Made by a program: the position numbers and the translations under genes. Below the pieces are notes generated by a model that searched no databases, was not told the origin of the DNA, and saw only the letters and a list, made by a program, of their open reading frames with translations. A DNA stretch of 64,000 nt from Plut-88900 sp965116945. GTDB lineage: Bacteria > Chloroflexota > Dehalococcoidia > Plut-88900. Where the stretch lies: the NCBI GenBank assembly GCA_965116945.1, contig OZ220734.1, forward strand, positions 2,852,001-2,916,000, given 5' to 3'. This document shows positions 33,590 through 42,233 of the stretch, one piece after another. The first letter of the stretch is position 1. Every line of letters begins with the position of its first letter.

Positions 33590-34804
33590 TCACTCGATTG
33601 GGTTGCGCCTACCCCCCACCCGAAACAACCCCGCATCCAAATCCGACTCCCACTCCCCACCCAGTAACGTCAAAGCCCCCAACCGGCCAATCTCATCCCC
33701 CGACTTCGCCGCCAGCCCGTTTCCTCCCGTCGCCACCCCGACCCGGTCGTCAACCATGTCGATATACGGCATCTCATTGGGCGTCTTGCTCACCGCGCAC
33801 GTATCCAGGGTAACCCGGTCGTCCGGCAACGACTGCAAGTACGGAATCGCATCCCGTATCTTCGCCCAGAGCCTGTCCCGTTCCGCCGGGTCCCCCGGCC
33901 CCCGGAACCACGCCTTGATCTCCTCCGTGCTCCCGAGACTCCGGTGCCCCTCCGACCCCCCTATCTTCATCCGGTACTTCCCGTCCCTGTACTGCACCGG
34001 CGGCACTATGTAGCAGCTATCGTTCTCTCGACCCGTCATGTAGATCATGCTCGGCAAATCGATGAGGTCCGCCGCCTCCGCCTCCGTCAGCTCTATGTAA
34101 ATCACGTTCACCGCCAGCACGTCCACGTCCAGCGCCCTTGGTGCAAGCCCCGAGTCCCGCGTGAACGCCCCCGCCGCCACCATCACCTTATCTGCCCCGT
34201 ACACCCCTCCCACCGACGTCCTAACCTCCACCCCGCCCGACCCACTCTCCATCGACACCGCTTCCTCGCAGATGACTTCTGCGCCATCCATCTTTGCCAG
34301 GGCAACTTCCGCCTCCACTATCCCCCGGGCGCTTATATGACCGGCATCAATGGACTGGTAAAGCCCCGTGCACTGCGCCTCGAAGCTCAGCTTGGGAAAC
34401 CGTTCTGCTAGCTCCTTCGCCTCCAGCTTTTGAAAGTGCTCCTTCAGATCGACCATTACCTGGAGAGAGTCGGGTACATATTCCGACAAAGCCCTGTCCA
34501 TCGGCCCCACCGAAAGCTGACCCACCTCGTGGTAAAACGAAATCCCCGTCCGCTCTTCCATCGCCCGGTACCGCCTGATCGACTCCCGCGCCAGCTTTGC
34601 CCACACAATGTGAGGATCGAGAATCCGCGTAATCCGACCCTCGTCATAGTGATCGGCAAACACCCCGTCATGACTCGCCTTGTCCCGGGGCTCGTCCGGC
34701 CCGATCAGCGCCACCCCGCCCGTCCTCTCCGCCAGATGCCTCGCCACCGCCGAACCTATCATCCCCTTCCCTATAACAATGTACTTGAAGCTACCGTCCG
34801 CCAT
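33590..34804 (-). CDS. FAD-dependent oxidoreductase (DAO / sarcosine oxidase-like)
   Basis: Flavoprotein of the D-amino acid oxidase/monomeric sarcosine oxidase fold. The 404 residues open with KYIVIGKGMIGSAVARHLA (FAD-binding GxGxxG), followed by TGGVALIGPDEP. The middle has SIDAGHISARGIVEAE and VMVAAGAFTRDSGL. The C-terminus has DTCAVSKTPNEMPYIDM and GNGLAAKSGDEIG. The C-terminal Cys after DT could be the flavin-linking residue of sarcosine oxidases, but that is inference. Substrate unknown, probably an N-methylated or secondary amine. Confidence 0.85.
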   Translation of the reverse strand: MADGSFKYIVIGKGMIGSAVARHLAERTGGVALIGPDEPRDKASHDGVFADHYDEGRITRILDPHIVWAKLARESIRRYRAMEERTGISFYHEVGQLSVGPMDRALSEYVPDSLQVMVDLKEHFQKLEAKELAERFPKLSFEAQCTGLYQSIDAGHISARGIVEAEVALAKMDGAEVICEEAVSMESGSGGVEVRTSVGGVYGADKVMVAAGAFTRDSGLAPRALDVDVLAVNVIYIELTEAEAADLIDLPSMIYMTGRENDSCYIVPPVQYRDGKYRMKIGGSEGHRSLGSTEEIKAWFRGPGDPAERDRLWAKIRDAIPYLQSLPDDRVTLDTCAVSKTPNEMPYIDMVDDRVGVATGGNGLAAKSGDEIGRLGALTLLGGEWESDLDAGLFRVGGRRNPIE

Positions 34805-34824
34805 TAAACAACCTTTTCATTCTT

Positions 34825-35132
34825 GCCATTCCAATGCCCCGCGAGGTGTCCGGTCCCCTCTCCCCTAACCTAACCGTCATTCCCGACCCCGATCGGGAAT
34901 CCATCCCCGGCTGGGGGCAAGGGCGGGGCATCCCGCCACCATGTCATTCCGAACGGCAGTGAGGAATCTGGAGTGGTGCGGTGCAGGTCTCCCAAACCAC
35001 CCCAACATCCCCACCCCCATCCCTTCCCATCCGTCATTCCCGTGTCCGAACCGGCCGAAAGTACACCCCGCGGGGTGAGGCATTCCGCTCGCCCTGAGCG
35101 GAGTCGAAGGGTCTCAAGAGCGGAATGGGTGG
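34825..35132. repeat. Spacer with R1, R3 and R2 repeats in series
   Basis: 34825-34864 is a short R1. 34871-34930 is R3 with the palindrome ATTCCCGACCCCGATCGGGAAT written in two arms of 8 (ATTCCCGA, TCGGGAAT). 35082-35126 is R2 with ATTCCGCTC and GAGCGGAAT. The 370-bp gap has no gene. Confidence 0.75.
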
Positions 35133-35174
35133 GGTGCCCTGGCTTCAAGTTATGGTTACGCAAGGATCCCTCCC

Positions 35175-36377
35175 CTAGATAACCTCCCTGTCCTTCAACC
35201 CGACAACCTCGTCCCACGAATACCCCAGCACCTCCGTCAACACCTCTTCCGTGTGCTGTCCCAGCTCCGGCGCGCCGCTCCTCACCTTCCCCGGTGTCTC
35301 GCTGAACTGGATGGGCAGCCCCAGCATCTTCACCTTCCCCGCATTCGGGTGGTCTATCTCCACCACGTAATCGTTCGCAATCGCCTGCTCGTCCGATAGC
35401 GCCTCCATGTAGTTCTGCACCGGCGCCCACAGCACGTCTGTCTCGTCCAGTATTGCCCGCCACTCCTCCCTCGTCTTCTCTGCAAACCTCTCTTCCAGGA
35501 TGCCTATCAACGTGTCGCTGTGCTTGAACACCCGGTCCTGCCCCGAAACAAACCTTGGGTCCTCCATCATCCATTCCAGGTCCAGCGCCCGACACGTAGC
35601 CTCCCAGTCCCGCTCCATGTCCAGCACCGAAAGGCACAGCCACTCCTCGTCCTTCGTCTTGTACACGTTCCAGAACGGGCTCAGCGCCCGGCGCGTGTAT
35701 TCCCCCGGCACCTGCCCCGAGAACAGTGTCCCCTGCGCCATCAACGACCCCACCGCCAGCTGAGTCCCGAATAACGACTCCTCCACCTTTTGCCCTATCC
35801 CCGTCCTCTCCCGCGTCAGCAGCCCCATCGTCGTCCCCAGGCACAACATGAACGCCCCCGTCTGGTCCGCCATCCCGCCCCACACCTGCATAGGCGCCGA
35901 CTTCTGGATCTGGCTCATGATCCCGCCCCGAGCCTGCGCCGCCAGGTCCGCCGACGGCCTCGCCGAGTCCGGCCCCTTCGGCCCGAATCCGTATCCCGCC
36001 GAGTAAACCAGCTTCGGGTTCATCTCGTGTACCGCCTCATAGTCAAATCCCAGCCTCTTCAATGAAGGCTCCCGGAAGTTCGACACGAAAGCATCCGCCT
36101 TCTTGATCAGCCGAGTAAGGATCTCCTTACCTTCAGCGGTCTTCAGGTCCAACGCCAGGCTCTTCTTGTTCCTGTTGTTGTTCTCGAAGTAGTAATTGAG
36201 ATTATTTCCACCGTTATTACCGAAATTCCAGGTAGACAAGTACCGCCCCGGGTCCCCGGACCTCCGCTCCTCCACCTTTATCACTTCCGCCCCCATGTCC
36301 GCTAGCATCGCCGTCGACACCGGCCCGTGCTGCCATATCGTCATGTCGATTATTCGAAGGCCTTCCAAAGCCATCAT
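35175..36377 (-). CDS. CaiB/BaiF family CoA-transferase
   Basis: Class III CoA-transferase moving CoA between organic acids. The 400 residues begin MALEGLRIIDMTIWQHGP, contain TAMLADMGAEVIKVEER, FVSNFREPSLKRLGFDYE, and the active-site Asp in GGMADQTGAFMLCLG. Length fits the family. It stands alone between a repeat-rich spacer and an AT-rich gene. Substrate unknown. Start may be the second Met (36374). Confidence 0.92.
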   Translation of the reverse strand: MMALEGLRIIDMTIWQHGPVSTAMLADMGAEVIKVEERRSGDPGRYLSTWNFGNNGGNNLNYYFENNNRNKKSLALDLKTAEGKEILTRLIKKADAFVSNFREPSLKRLGFDYEAVHEMNPKLVYSAGYGFGPKGPDSARPSADLAAQARGGIMSQIQKSAPMQVWGGMADQTGAFMLCLGTTMGLLTRERTGIGQKVEESLFGTQLAVGSLMAQGTLFSGQVPGEYTRRALSPFWNVYKTKDEEWLCLSVLDMERDWEATCRALDLEWMMEDPRFVSGQDRVFKHSDTLIGILEERFAEKTREEWRAILDETDVLWAPVQNYMEALSDEQAIANDYVVEIDHPNAGKVKMLGLPIQFSETPGKVRSGAPELGQHTEEVLTEVLGYSWDEVVGLKDREVI

Positions 36378-36604
36378 TGCCCGACTACCTCCAGTTAATT
36401 TGTGATGCGAGAGTTACAGAGGACAGAATCATCTGAATCCTTATCTGAGCAGGTTGTCGGCTATCATTCCGAGCCGAGCGAAGAATCTTACCATGAGCTT
36501 CTAATGCTAACTGTCATTGACACGGTAAGTTGATAGCATTCTTTCAACTTGGATTTTTCGCGGCCGTCGGAACTGGTCCTTGACGGGAATCTCGGAAACA
36601 AACT

Positions 36605-37315
36605 CTAGGTGAGACGCTCGCGACCTCTCTTGTGCATAAGGTAATAGTATCCATCGCTTTCTTTTCGCACATTGAATTTGATTTGTTTCTGCTTCTTTGC
36701 TGTTGGCAAAGCGGATACAATATCTACTAATCGATTCTTTCCCAACTCTCTGATGGCAGCTTCGCGGGGACTGATCCTACACAAAAAGACGATTGCGCAC
36801 ATAGACTCTCCATTAAGTTTGTCTCTAAGGATGGGTTCAGAAGTCCCGAAAAACCAATAATTGGCTTTGGCAGTCTCTTCGGCTGAATAGAGAACGCACT
36901 TCCAGATGTTGCCTGGGGAATGCCTGATCCATTGTTTGCTCTTGGGGTGAGTAGAATACTTCTCGATCCCCTCTTGCTTTAGGTATGCTCTCCTAGCAGC
37001 CTGCCCCTTACCTTTTGGAGTAAGACCATCAAACTCTGGGCACAAATCGATTACACTGTGAGCGGATACTGGCGCAACTTTTGGAGGAGGAGTAGGAAGC
37101 TTTCCAGTCGCCGTTTCAATGGGAGGAGGTGGCTGCGATTGGATTTGCCTTTCTGATCCTGTGTGAAGGCTTTGTATATCGGAGAGCAGAAGCTTGCTGA
37201 ATGCGACATGATAATCGGCATCGTTCCAGATGCCTTGCGCAACACGCGCCTTTTGCTCCGGCCCCAGAATCTTAAGGGCTCCGATAAGGGCATCCAGTTC
37301 TGCACTCATAATCAT
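36605..37315 (-). CDS. Hypothetical protein, likely horizontally acquired
   Basis: 236 residues of unknown function. The sequence from about 36480 to 37370 is clearly more AT-rich than its surroundings, and codon choice differs (frequent AAA, ATT, TTT). The protein has a helical N-terminus (ELDALIGALKILGPEQKARV), a Pro-rich linker, and a C-terminal region with ANYWFFGTSEPILRDKLN and ESDGYYYLMHKRGRERLT, basic at the end. It may bind nucleic acid. I do not recognise the family. No neighbouring mobility genes were seen. Confidence 0.6.
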   Translation of the reverse strand: MIMSAELDALIGALKILGPEQKARVAQGIWNDADYHVAFSKLLLSDIQSLHTGSERQIQSQPPPPIETATGKLPTPPPKVAPVSAHSVIDLCPEFDGLTPKGKGQAARRAYLKQEGIEKYSTHPKSKQWIRHSPGNIWKCVLYSAEETAKANYWFFGTSEPILRDKLNGESMCAIVFLCRISPREAAIRELGKNRLVDIVSALPTAKKQKQIKFNVRKESDGYYYLMHKRGRERLT

Positions 37316-37387
37316 CTGCTGCCTTACATATTATGACGCTACGTGCATTGTATGTTTCTCAAGTATTATAGCTGTCATCCCAAATCT

Positions 37388-37944
37388 CCGTGACAGCTCT
37401 GGCATTCCTCGAACTCCCCCACCCTACCCAGCCCCTCCCGGTACTCCTCCGGCGTGTTCATGTCCAGGTATATCAGCGACGATGACACCTATACGTACCC
37501 AACCCTAGCCCCTCCTCCGTGATCCCCAACATCTCGCTCCTCAAGCTCCCATCGAACATCGTCGGATGCCCCTTCCGACCCCTGTGTACCGGTATCGTAA
37601 TCCGGGCTTCTCCCTCGACATGACCTTCCACCACCTCATTTATTAGCCACTCAGGCCGAGGCTGGTCCACGTCCAATATCAATACGGCTTTGGCATCCGC
37701 CAGCACCGCCTTCACCCCCACCACCACCGAAGACGCCCGACCCCTCTCATACTCCCGGGTCACCACAACCTTCACCCCCATCCACCTCATGCCCCAGCAC
37801 TACCACCACCCCCTCCACCCGAGACGCCCCCAACCGCCCCAACTGGTACTCCAACAACGACCCCCCCAACCATGGCAAAAATGCCTTGGGTTCACCCATC
37901 CGCGTAGAAATCCCCGCCGCCAACAACACCCCCCCATATCCCAC
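37388..37944 (-). pseudogene. Decayed molybdenum-cofactor nucleotidyltransferase-like gene
   Basis: Compared with the intact paralog at 38793-39419, the start region reads GGVLLAAGISTRMGEPKAFL to VVVLGHEVDGGE. The frame then shifts near 37770 into MGVKVVVTREYERGRASSVV, through GRKGHPTMFDGSLR to EGLGL. The next ~12 codons of the paralog are missing, VGYV is followed by TAG instead of Glu, and then SSLIYLDMNTPEEYREGLGR is recovered. A frameshift, deletion and nonsense codon make it non-functional. Flanked by R2/R3 repeats at its 5' end. Confidence 0.8.
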
Positions 37945-37951
37945 CTGAAAC

Positions 37952-38043
37952 CATCGTCATTCCCGACTCCGATCGCGAATCCATTCTCTAGGTGAGGCAT
38001 TCCGCTCGCCCTGAGCGGAGTCGAAGGGTCTCAAGAGCGGAAT
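37952..38043. repeat. R3 and R2 repeats
   Basis: 37952-37982 holds a decayed R3 (ATTCCCGACTCCGATCGCGAAT, written with one changed arm). 37999-38043 is R2 with ATTCCGCTC and GAGCGGAAT. The gap 37945-38262 shows no other gene. Confidence 0.7.
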
Positions 38044-38262
38044 GGGTGAGGAATCTCGGTGCCAACCTATGTGTACGGGAATACCTCTCACGGCAAATCT
38101 GCCACCCCTGAACGCGCGTAACATATGCCCGACCCCATACCTTGTCAAGCAGACCCCCGCCTCGTTGCATGTACTGCTGTACATGATATAGTGAGACTTG
38201 CCCTTAGGGCTTTGTTAGTGGCGGAAGCGGCCATAAGAGAATGCAAACTCGGGAGGTATGGA

Positions 38263-38409
38263 ATGGAAGATATTGCATTTTTAGTTACGGCATTCTCTGG
38301 TCTGACAGTCGCGGTGGCGGCGCTCCTCGTATCGTTGGGAGTCCTCTACATCGTGCTGAAAATCAACAAAGTCTTGAAATCGATGCCGGGCGGAGACGAC
38401 TCCGAATAG
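38263..38409 (+). CDS. Small single-pass membrane protein (48 aa)
   Basis: From ATG 38263, six bases after GGGAGG, the frame encodes 48 residues: a short N-terminus MEDIAFLVTAFSGL, a hydrophobic helix (TVAVAALLVSLGVLYIVL), then a basic stretch KINKVLKSMPGG and an acidic end. A second 42-residue gene at 38526 has the same layout and similar words (FSGLAVGIGALLVSVGVL). The strong ribosome site and paralogy support a real gene. Function unknown; a small regulatory or toxin-like membrane peptide is possible. Confidence 0.65.
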   Translation: MEDIAFLVTAFSGLTVAVAALLVSLGVLYIVLKINKVLKSMPGGDDSE

Positions 38410-38525
38410 CCCTCTTCCTCCACTCGCCTGTCTATTGATTTTAGATCCATAGTGTGATACGTTCGCACTGCCCTTTCCGAATCGAGGTGTGTTAGCTATC
38501 AGGGCGTCGCCCTGGGAGGTGTGTA

Positions 38526-38654
38526 ATGTCGGAAACCGCGGAACTGATTTCCTCTTTCTCTGGATTGGCCGTAGGCATAGGTGCTCTTCTCGTCTCCGTG
38601 GGAGTCCTGATTCTCCTGTCGAAGCTCGGCGACATCTTCAAGTCGGGCGGCTAG
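38526..38654 (+). CDS. Small single-pass membrane protein (42 aa), paralog of the 38263 gene
   Basis: ATG 38526 follows GGGAGGTGTGTA. The 42 residues are MSETAELISSFSGLAVGIGA, LLVSVGVLILLSKL and GDIFKSGG, aligning with the upstream small protein at FSGL, ALLVS and GVL. One transmembrane helix then a short basic tail. Too short for usual gene callers. The region between the two genes (38410-38525) may hold a second promoter. Function unknown. Confidence 0.65.
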   Translation: MSETAELISSFSGLAVGIGALLVSVGVLILLSKLGDIFKSGG

Positions 38655-38792
38655 CCCCGACTTCCCTTCCCCAGACCCTCCCCTGATCTATCAGGAAACC
38701 TGCGACGCTGAACGTGGGATTGGAGCATTTAACTCGATTTTCCTTGCTCTTCCCAACAGTTCCACCGCGGGCTCTTCCTACGTGAGACGCGC

Positions 38793-39419
38793 CTAAGACC
38801 GCCCTTTGAACTCCCCCACCCGACTCAGCCCCACCCGGTACTCCTCCGGCGTATTCAAGTCCATGTGAATAAGAGGTGACGACACCTCCACATACCCCAC
38901 CCTACCCCCATCCCTCCGTACTACCTCCTTCAGCCCCAGCCCCTCCTCAGTGATCCCCAGTATTTCCCCTCGCAGGCCCCCGTCCAACACCGTCGGGTGC
39001 CCTCTCTTATCACCGTGTACGGGAATCGTGATCTTCGTATTCCCACTCACGTGTCCCTCTATCACCTCGTCAATCACCCATGAAGGCCGAGGCTGGTCCA
39101 CGTTCAAAATCAGAATGCCCGTGGCTTCAGTTGGCAATGCCCCCACCCCCGCCACCACAGAAGACGCCCGACCCCTCTCATACTCCCGGTTTACCACCAC
39201 CTTCACCCCCATCCTCCCCGCCACCCGACTCATCACCGACTCCGCCTCATGCCCCAGCACAATCACCACCCCCTCCACCCGAGACGCCCCCAACTGCTCC
39301 AGCTGGTACTCCACCAGCGTCGACCCCATCCACGGCAGCAATGCCTTGGGTTCACCCATTCGCGTAGAAAGCCCCGCCGCCAACAACACGCCGCAAATCC
39401 CACCAGAAGACATTGTCAT
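38793..39419 (-). CDS. Molybdenum cofactor nucleotidyltransferase-like protein (MocA/MobA family)
   Basis: NTP transferase that probably attaches CMP or GMP to molybdopterin for Mo-hydroxylases. The 208 residues have GVLLAAGLSTRMGEPKALLP (nucleotide site), LGHEAESVM, the metal aspartate in ILILNVDQPRPSWVIDE, and GDKRGHPTVLDG. XdhC, a factor for inserting Mo cofactor into xanthine-dehydrogenase-type enzymes, lies at 40864, and only an IS element separates the two. A decayed paralog lies at 37.4-37.9 kb. The CTP/GTP choice is not readable. Confidence 0.85.
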   Translation of the reverse strand: MTMSSGGICGVLLAAGLSTRMGEPKALLPWMGSTLVEYQLEQLGASRVEGVVIVLGHEAESVMSRVAGRMGVKVVVNREYERGRASSVVAGVGALPTEATGILILNVDQPRPSWVIDEVIEGHVSGNTKITIPVHGDKRGHPTVLDGGLRGEILGITEEGLGLKEVVRRDGGRVGYVEVSSPLIHMDLNTPEEYRVGLSRVGEFKGRS

Positions 39420-39479
39420 CCCAATGCCCCGCGAAGGACTTGGTGTGGGGAAGTATCCAGTCCCCTCTCCCTTGACGGG
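39415..39479. repeat. Left half of an R1 repeat split by the IS481 element
   Basis: GTCATCCCAATGCCCCGCGA...CAGTCCCCTCTCCCTTGACGGG stops at the IS boundary. The expected continuation GGGAGAGGGTGAGGGTGA lies beyond the element at 40772-40789. Confidence 0.85.
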
Positions 39480-40768
39480 TGTAAAGACTGGGTAGAAGGT
39501 TTACAGGTGTTCGGAGACATGGTTTACACATTTAGAGGGGTCTTTGGACCTGGGGCTCAGGGCCGCGCAAGTCCACTTCAGCGATTAGATGAGTCATGAA
39601 CCACACTCTCCACACACCATCGGCAGCAGTGGGCCGTAGAGCTACCGGGCACCCCCTAAACGCCTTGCCGATTCTGAACTCCCGACCCCTGAAGCTCACC
39701 CAACCCTCAACCATCACCTTTCGCACCAGGTCCTCGTCCCCGTACTCCACTGGGGGCAGCGTCTCGGGGAAGTTGCGGGGACTGGGTGCAAAACGGCTGA
39801 TAGGCGGTGCCAAGTTGAGGGCCTGATGGGGTCTCTCGGTATTGTAGACGCTTCGCCATCGGTTGAAGACCTGCTGACATTCGGAGAGGTCTGCGAAGTT
39901 GCGTCCCTGGAGCACCTCGGCCTTTAGGGTGCGGTGGAACCGCTCTCCCTTGCCTTGGGTCTGAGGATGGTAGGGCCGTCCATGGCTCACCCCGATGCCG
40001 AGGCGCAGAAGCCATACGGTCAGTGGTGTGTAGGTATGGAATGCGTCGCTGCCCCAGGGGGCGCCGTTGTCCATTAACATCCGCAGGGGAAGGCCATAGG
40101 TGCGGAAGGTGGAGGTCAGGTGCTCCCTCACCGTATCGGTACGTTCGTTGGCACAGGCATAAAGCCCCAGGGAGAAGCGGGAGTGGTCATCCAGCACGGT
40201 GAGGGGATGACACCGGTCTGCTCCGGTGGGGAAGTGGCCTTTGAAGTCCATCTGCCACAGGTCGTTGGGACAGGGGTGTTCAAATCGCTGCCAGAAGCGC
40301 TGGGGCGCCTCCCCATCATCGGGGATCTCCTGATGACGGTGCAGAATGGCCGTTATAGTGCTGGGGCTGGGCACGTGGGCGTAGTTCTTGTTCAGTAGGA
40401 CCGCTCGTATCGTGCGACCTCCCCAACTGGGGTGCTCCCGTCGAACTCTCAGAACCGCCTCTTCCAACTCCACCGAAGTCCGGTTGGGCGAGCTGGTGGG
40501 CCGACGGGAACGGTCGGCCAGACCTGCCTTTCCCTCATAGGCATATCGGTAGAGCCACTTGTATCCGGTGGGCGCCGAGATGTTGAAGCGTCGGCACAAC
40601 TCCCGTATGTTCGCTCCCTCTCTTTGAGCCAACGTTACAAACTCACCTCTTAGGGTCACTGTCGATGTCTCCTGCCAGGGAATGGTGTGCCTCCTGTGGC
40701 CTGGTTGGCGTACACAAGGTGTAAACCATGTCCCTGTACAGGTGTAAAGTATCTCCCCGGTCTATACA
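39480..40768 (-). mobile_element. IS481-family insertion sequence (1289 bp) with 6-bp target duplication
   Basis: Ends are imperfect 50-bp inverted repeats starting TGTAAAGAC on the left and TGTATAGAC on the right (read inward), sharing GGACATGGTTTACAC-type inner sequence (left 39515-39529). Inside is one transposase gene with little spare sequence. GACGGG occurs directly before (39474-39479) and after (40769-40774) the element as target duplication. Joining the flanks restores a standard R1 repeat, which proves the exact boundaries. The element looks intact. Confidence 0.92.
39532..40659 (-). CDS. IS481 family transposase
   Basis: DDE transposase of 375 residues. N-terminal helix-turn-helix region REGANIRELCRRFNISAPTG and KWLYRYAYEGKAGLADRSRR, then the rve integrase core with DLWQMDFKGHF (first Asp), VLDDHSRFSLGLYAC, LMDNGAPWG (second Asp) and the third acidic residue in HPQTQGKGERFHRTLK. 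The start is GTG at 40659 (MTLRGEFVTLAQ). It fills most of the IS. The frame is uninterrupted, so the copy could be active. Confidence 0.95.
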   Translation of the reverse strand: MTLRGEFVTLAQREGANIRELCRRFNISAPTGYKWLYRYAYEGKAGLADRSRRPTSSPNRTSVELEEAVLRVRREHPSWGGRTIRAVLLNKNYAHVPSPSTITAILHRHQEIPDDGEAPQRFWQRFEHPCPNDLWQMDFKGHFPTGADRCHPLTVLDDHSRFSLGLYACANERTDTVREHLTSTFRTYGLPLRMLMDNGAPWGSDAFHTYTPLTVWLLRLGIGVSHGRPYHPQTQGKGERFHRTLKAEVLQGRNFADLSECQQVFNRWRSVYNTERPHQALNLAPPISRFAPSPRNFPETLPPVEYGDEDLVRKVMVEGWVSFRGREFRIGKAFRGCPVALRPTAADGVWRVWFMTHLIAEVDLRGPEPQVQRPL

Positions 40769-40789
40769 GACGGGAGAGGGTGAGGGTGA
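40769..40789. repeat. Right half of the R1 repeat split by the IS481 element
   Basis: GACGGGAGAGGGTGAGGGTGA continues the left half at 39415-39479, with GACGGG duplicated. It shows that R1 was present before the IS moved in. Confidence 0.85.
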
Positions 40790-40863
40790 AGACTATTCAA
40801 CAAAGCCAGTTACGCAATAGCAAGGCGCAACCTTACATGAACATGTGCCGGGCCACCGACCCC

Positions 40864-41985
40864 CTACGCCAACACCCCCGCCTTCTCCCGAGCCTTCAGC
40901 ACCAGCTTTTCGTCCATCTTCATCGACGATCCGTCCCCGCCGTACCTCACCATCTCGATTTCTGCCATCACGCTCAAGGCTATCGACTCCGGCGTCCTCC
41001 CCCCGAGGTTCAGCCCCACCGGCGTCCTGATCTCGCTGACCCTCTCTAACGATACGCCGGACGACAGCAATGTCGGGAATATCAACAGCGCCTTCCGCCG
41101 GCTCCCGAGAAGCCCGATGAACTTCGCCGGCGACTTCGCCGCTTCCAGCAGCGCCATGTCGTCGTACTTGTGCCCCCGAGTCGCCACCACAACAAATGAG
41201 TTCGCCGTAATCCCGACGTCCCGTATCCCCGAGTCATACTCCCCCACCACTATCTTGTCCGCCTCCGGGAACCTCTCCGCATTTCCGAACTGCTCCCTGT
41301 CGTCCACCACCCGAGTCCGGTACCCGAGGAACGTCGCCAGCTTGTATATCGCATACGAAACATGCCCGCCCCCGACCAAAACCACCGTCGCCGGGCTCGT
41401 GAACGCCTCCACATATATCTCGGTCCCGTCTTTCGTCGATATAAAATCCTGCCGCCCGAAGTCCATCGCCTCCCGCGCAGCCTCGGCTGCAGCGTGATCC
41501 AGCGATGTCTCTCCCAGAGACCCCACCCTGGACCCGTCCTCCCGTATCAATACCTTCGTTCCAACCTCACCGGACAGCGCACCCTTTTGCGTCACCATCG
41601 CCAGCGCCACCCCACCCTCGCCCCGATACGCCGCGTTAATCTCTCGGGTGAAGTCTACGTACATCTGGTCCTTCTGCGGCTGGTCGATCATGATGTACAT
41701 GGTTCCGCCGCACACCAGCCCGTCCTGTGCCGCAAGGTCATCGTTCAACGTGAAACCCTGGACGTCCGGAGGAGTGCCCTCGGCAATTGCCAGCTTGGAA
41801 GCCGTATATGCGTCAGCCTCTATGCATCCACCCCCGAGAGTTCCCGCAAACGAACCGTCTTCCCGCACCAGCATCTTCGAACCCGGCTTCTGCGGCGTCG
41901 ACCCCTTCGTCCTCACCACCGTCGCCAGCGCAAACGGCCTCTCATTCTCAATCAGCCCCCCGACTTCCTCAAATATCTCTCGCAT
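40864..41985 (-). CDS. XdhC/CoxI family protein (molybdenum hydroxylase maturation)
   Basis: XdhC-type proteins bind molybdenum cofactor and promote its sulfuration and insertion into xanthine dehydrogenase-like enzymes. The 373 residues have PFALATVVRTKGSTPQKPGS, LGGGCIEADAYTASK, a central DGLVCGGTMYIMID with the conserved Cys-Gly-Gly, and a C-terminal Rossmann domain (ATVVLVGGGHVSYAIYKLA, YDDMALLEAA, FIGLLGSRRK, TPVGLNLGGRTPESIALSV). It lies next to the nucleotidyltransferase across the IS. No Mo-hydroxylase subunits are in the window. Confidence 0.9.
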   Translation of the reverse strand: MREIFEEVGGLIENERPFALATVVRTKGSTPQKPGSKMLVREDGSFAGTLGGGCIEADAYTASKLAIAEGTPPDVQGFTLNDDLAAQDGLVCGGTMYIMIDQPQKDQMYVDFTREINAAYRGEGGVALAMVTQKGALSGEVGTKVLIREDGSRVGSLGETSLDHAAAEAAREAMDFGRQDFISTKDGTEIYVEAFTSPATVVLVGGGHVSYAIYKLATFLGYRTRVVDDREQFGNAERFPEADKIVVGEYDSGIRDVGITANSFVVVATRGHKYDDMALLEAAKSPAKFIGLLGSRRKALLIFPTLLSSGVSLERVSEIRTPVGLNLGGRTPESIALSVMAEIEMVRYGGDGSSMKMDEKLVLKAREKAGVLA

Positions 41986-42081
41986 GGATTATCCTCCCGC
42001 AGGCTACTGCCGGCTTCGTCCCGCTCTCCCCCGATTATACCCCCAAACCTCATCCCCCTGTCATTTAGAGGTCAACTTCTC

Positions 42082-42165
42082 TGACATTTAAATGCCCTGC
42101 GCGAGGAATCTGGGGCGGGGTCCGGTCCCCTCTCCCTCGATGGGAGAGGGTTAGGGTGAGGGTGA
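42082..42165. repeat. Dispersed repeat family R1, full copy
   Basis: GACATTTAAATGCCCTGCGCG, AGGAATCTGGGGCGGGG, then CCCCTCTCCCTCGATGGGAG with AGGGTTAGGGTGAGGGTGA. A fragment follows at 42185-42225 (GCAAAGCCCTCTTGATGGGA...). No gene in 41986-42233. Confidence 0.75.
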
Positions 42166-42233
42166 TTCGAATGTCAGGAGACCAGTTATGCAAAGCCCTC
42201 TTGATGGGACAGGGTGAGGGTGATCCCCTCCCT

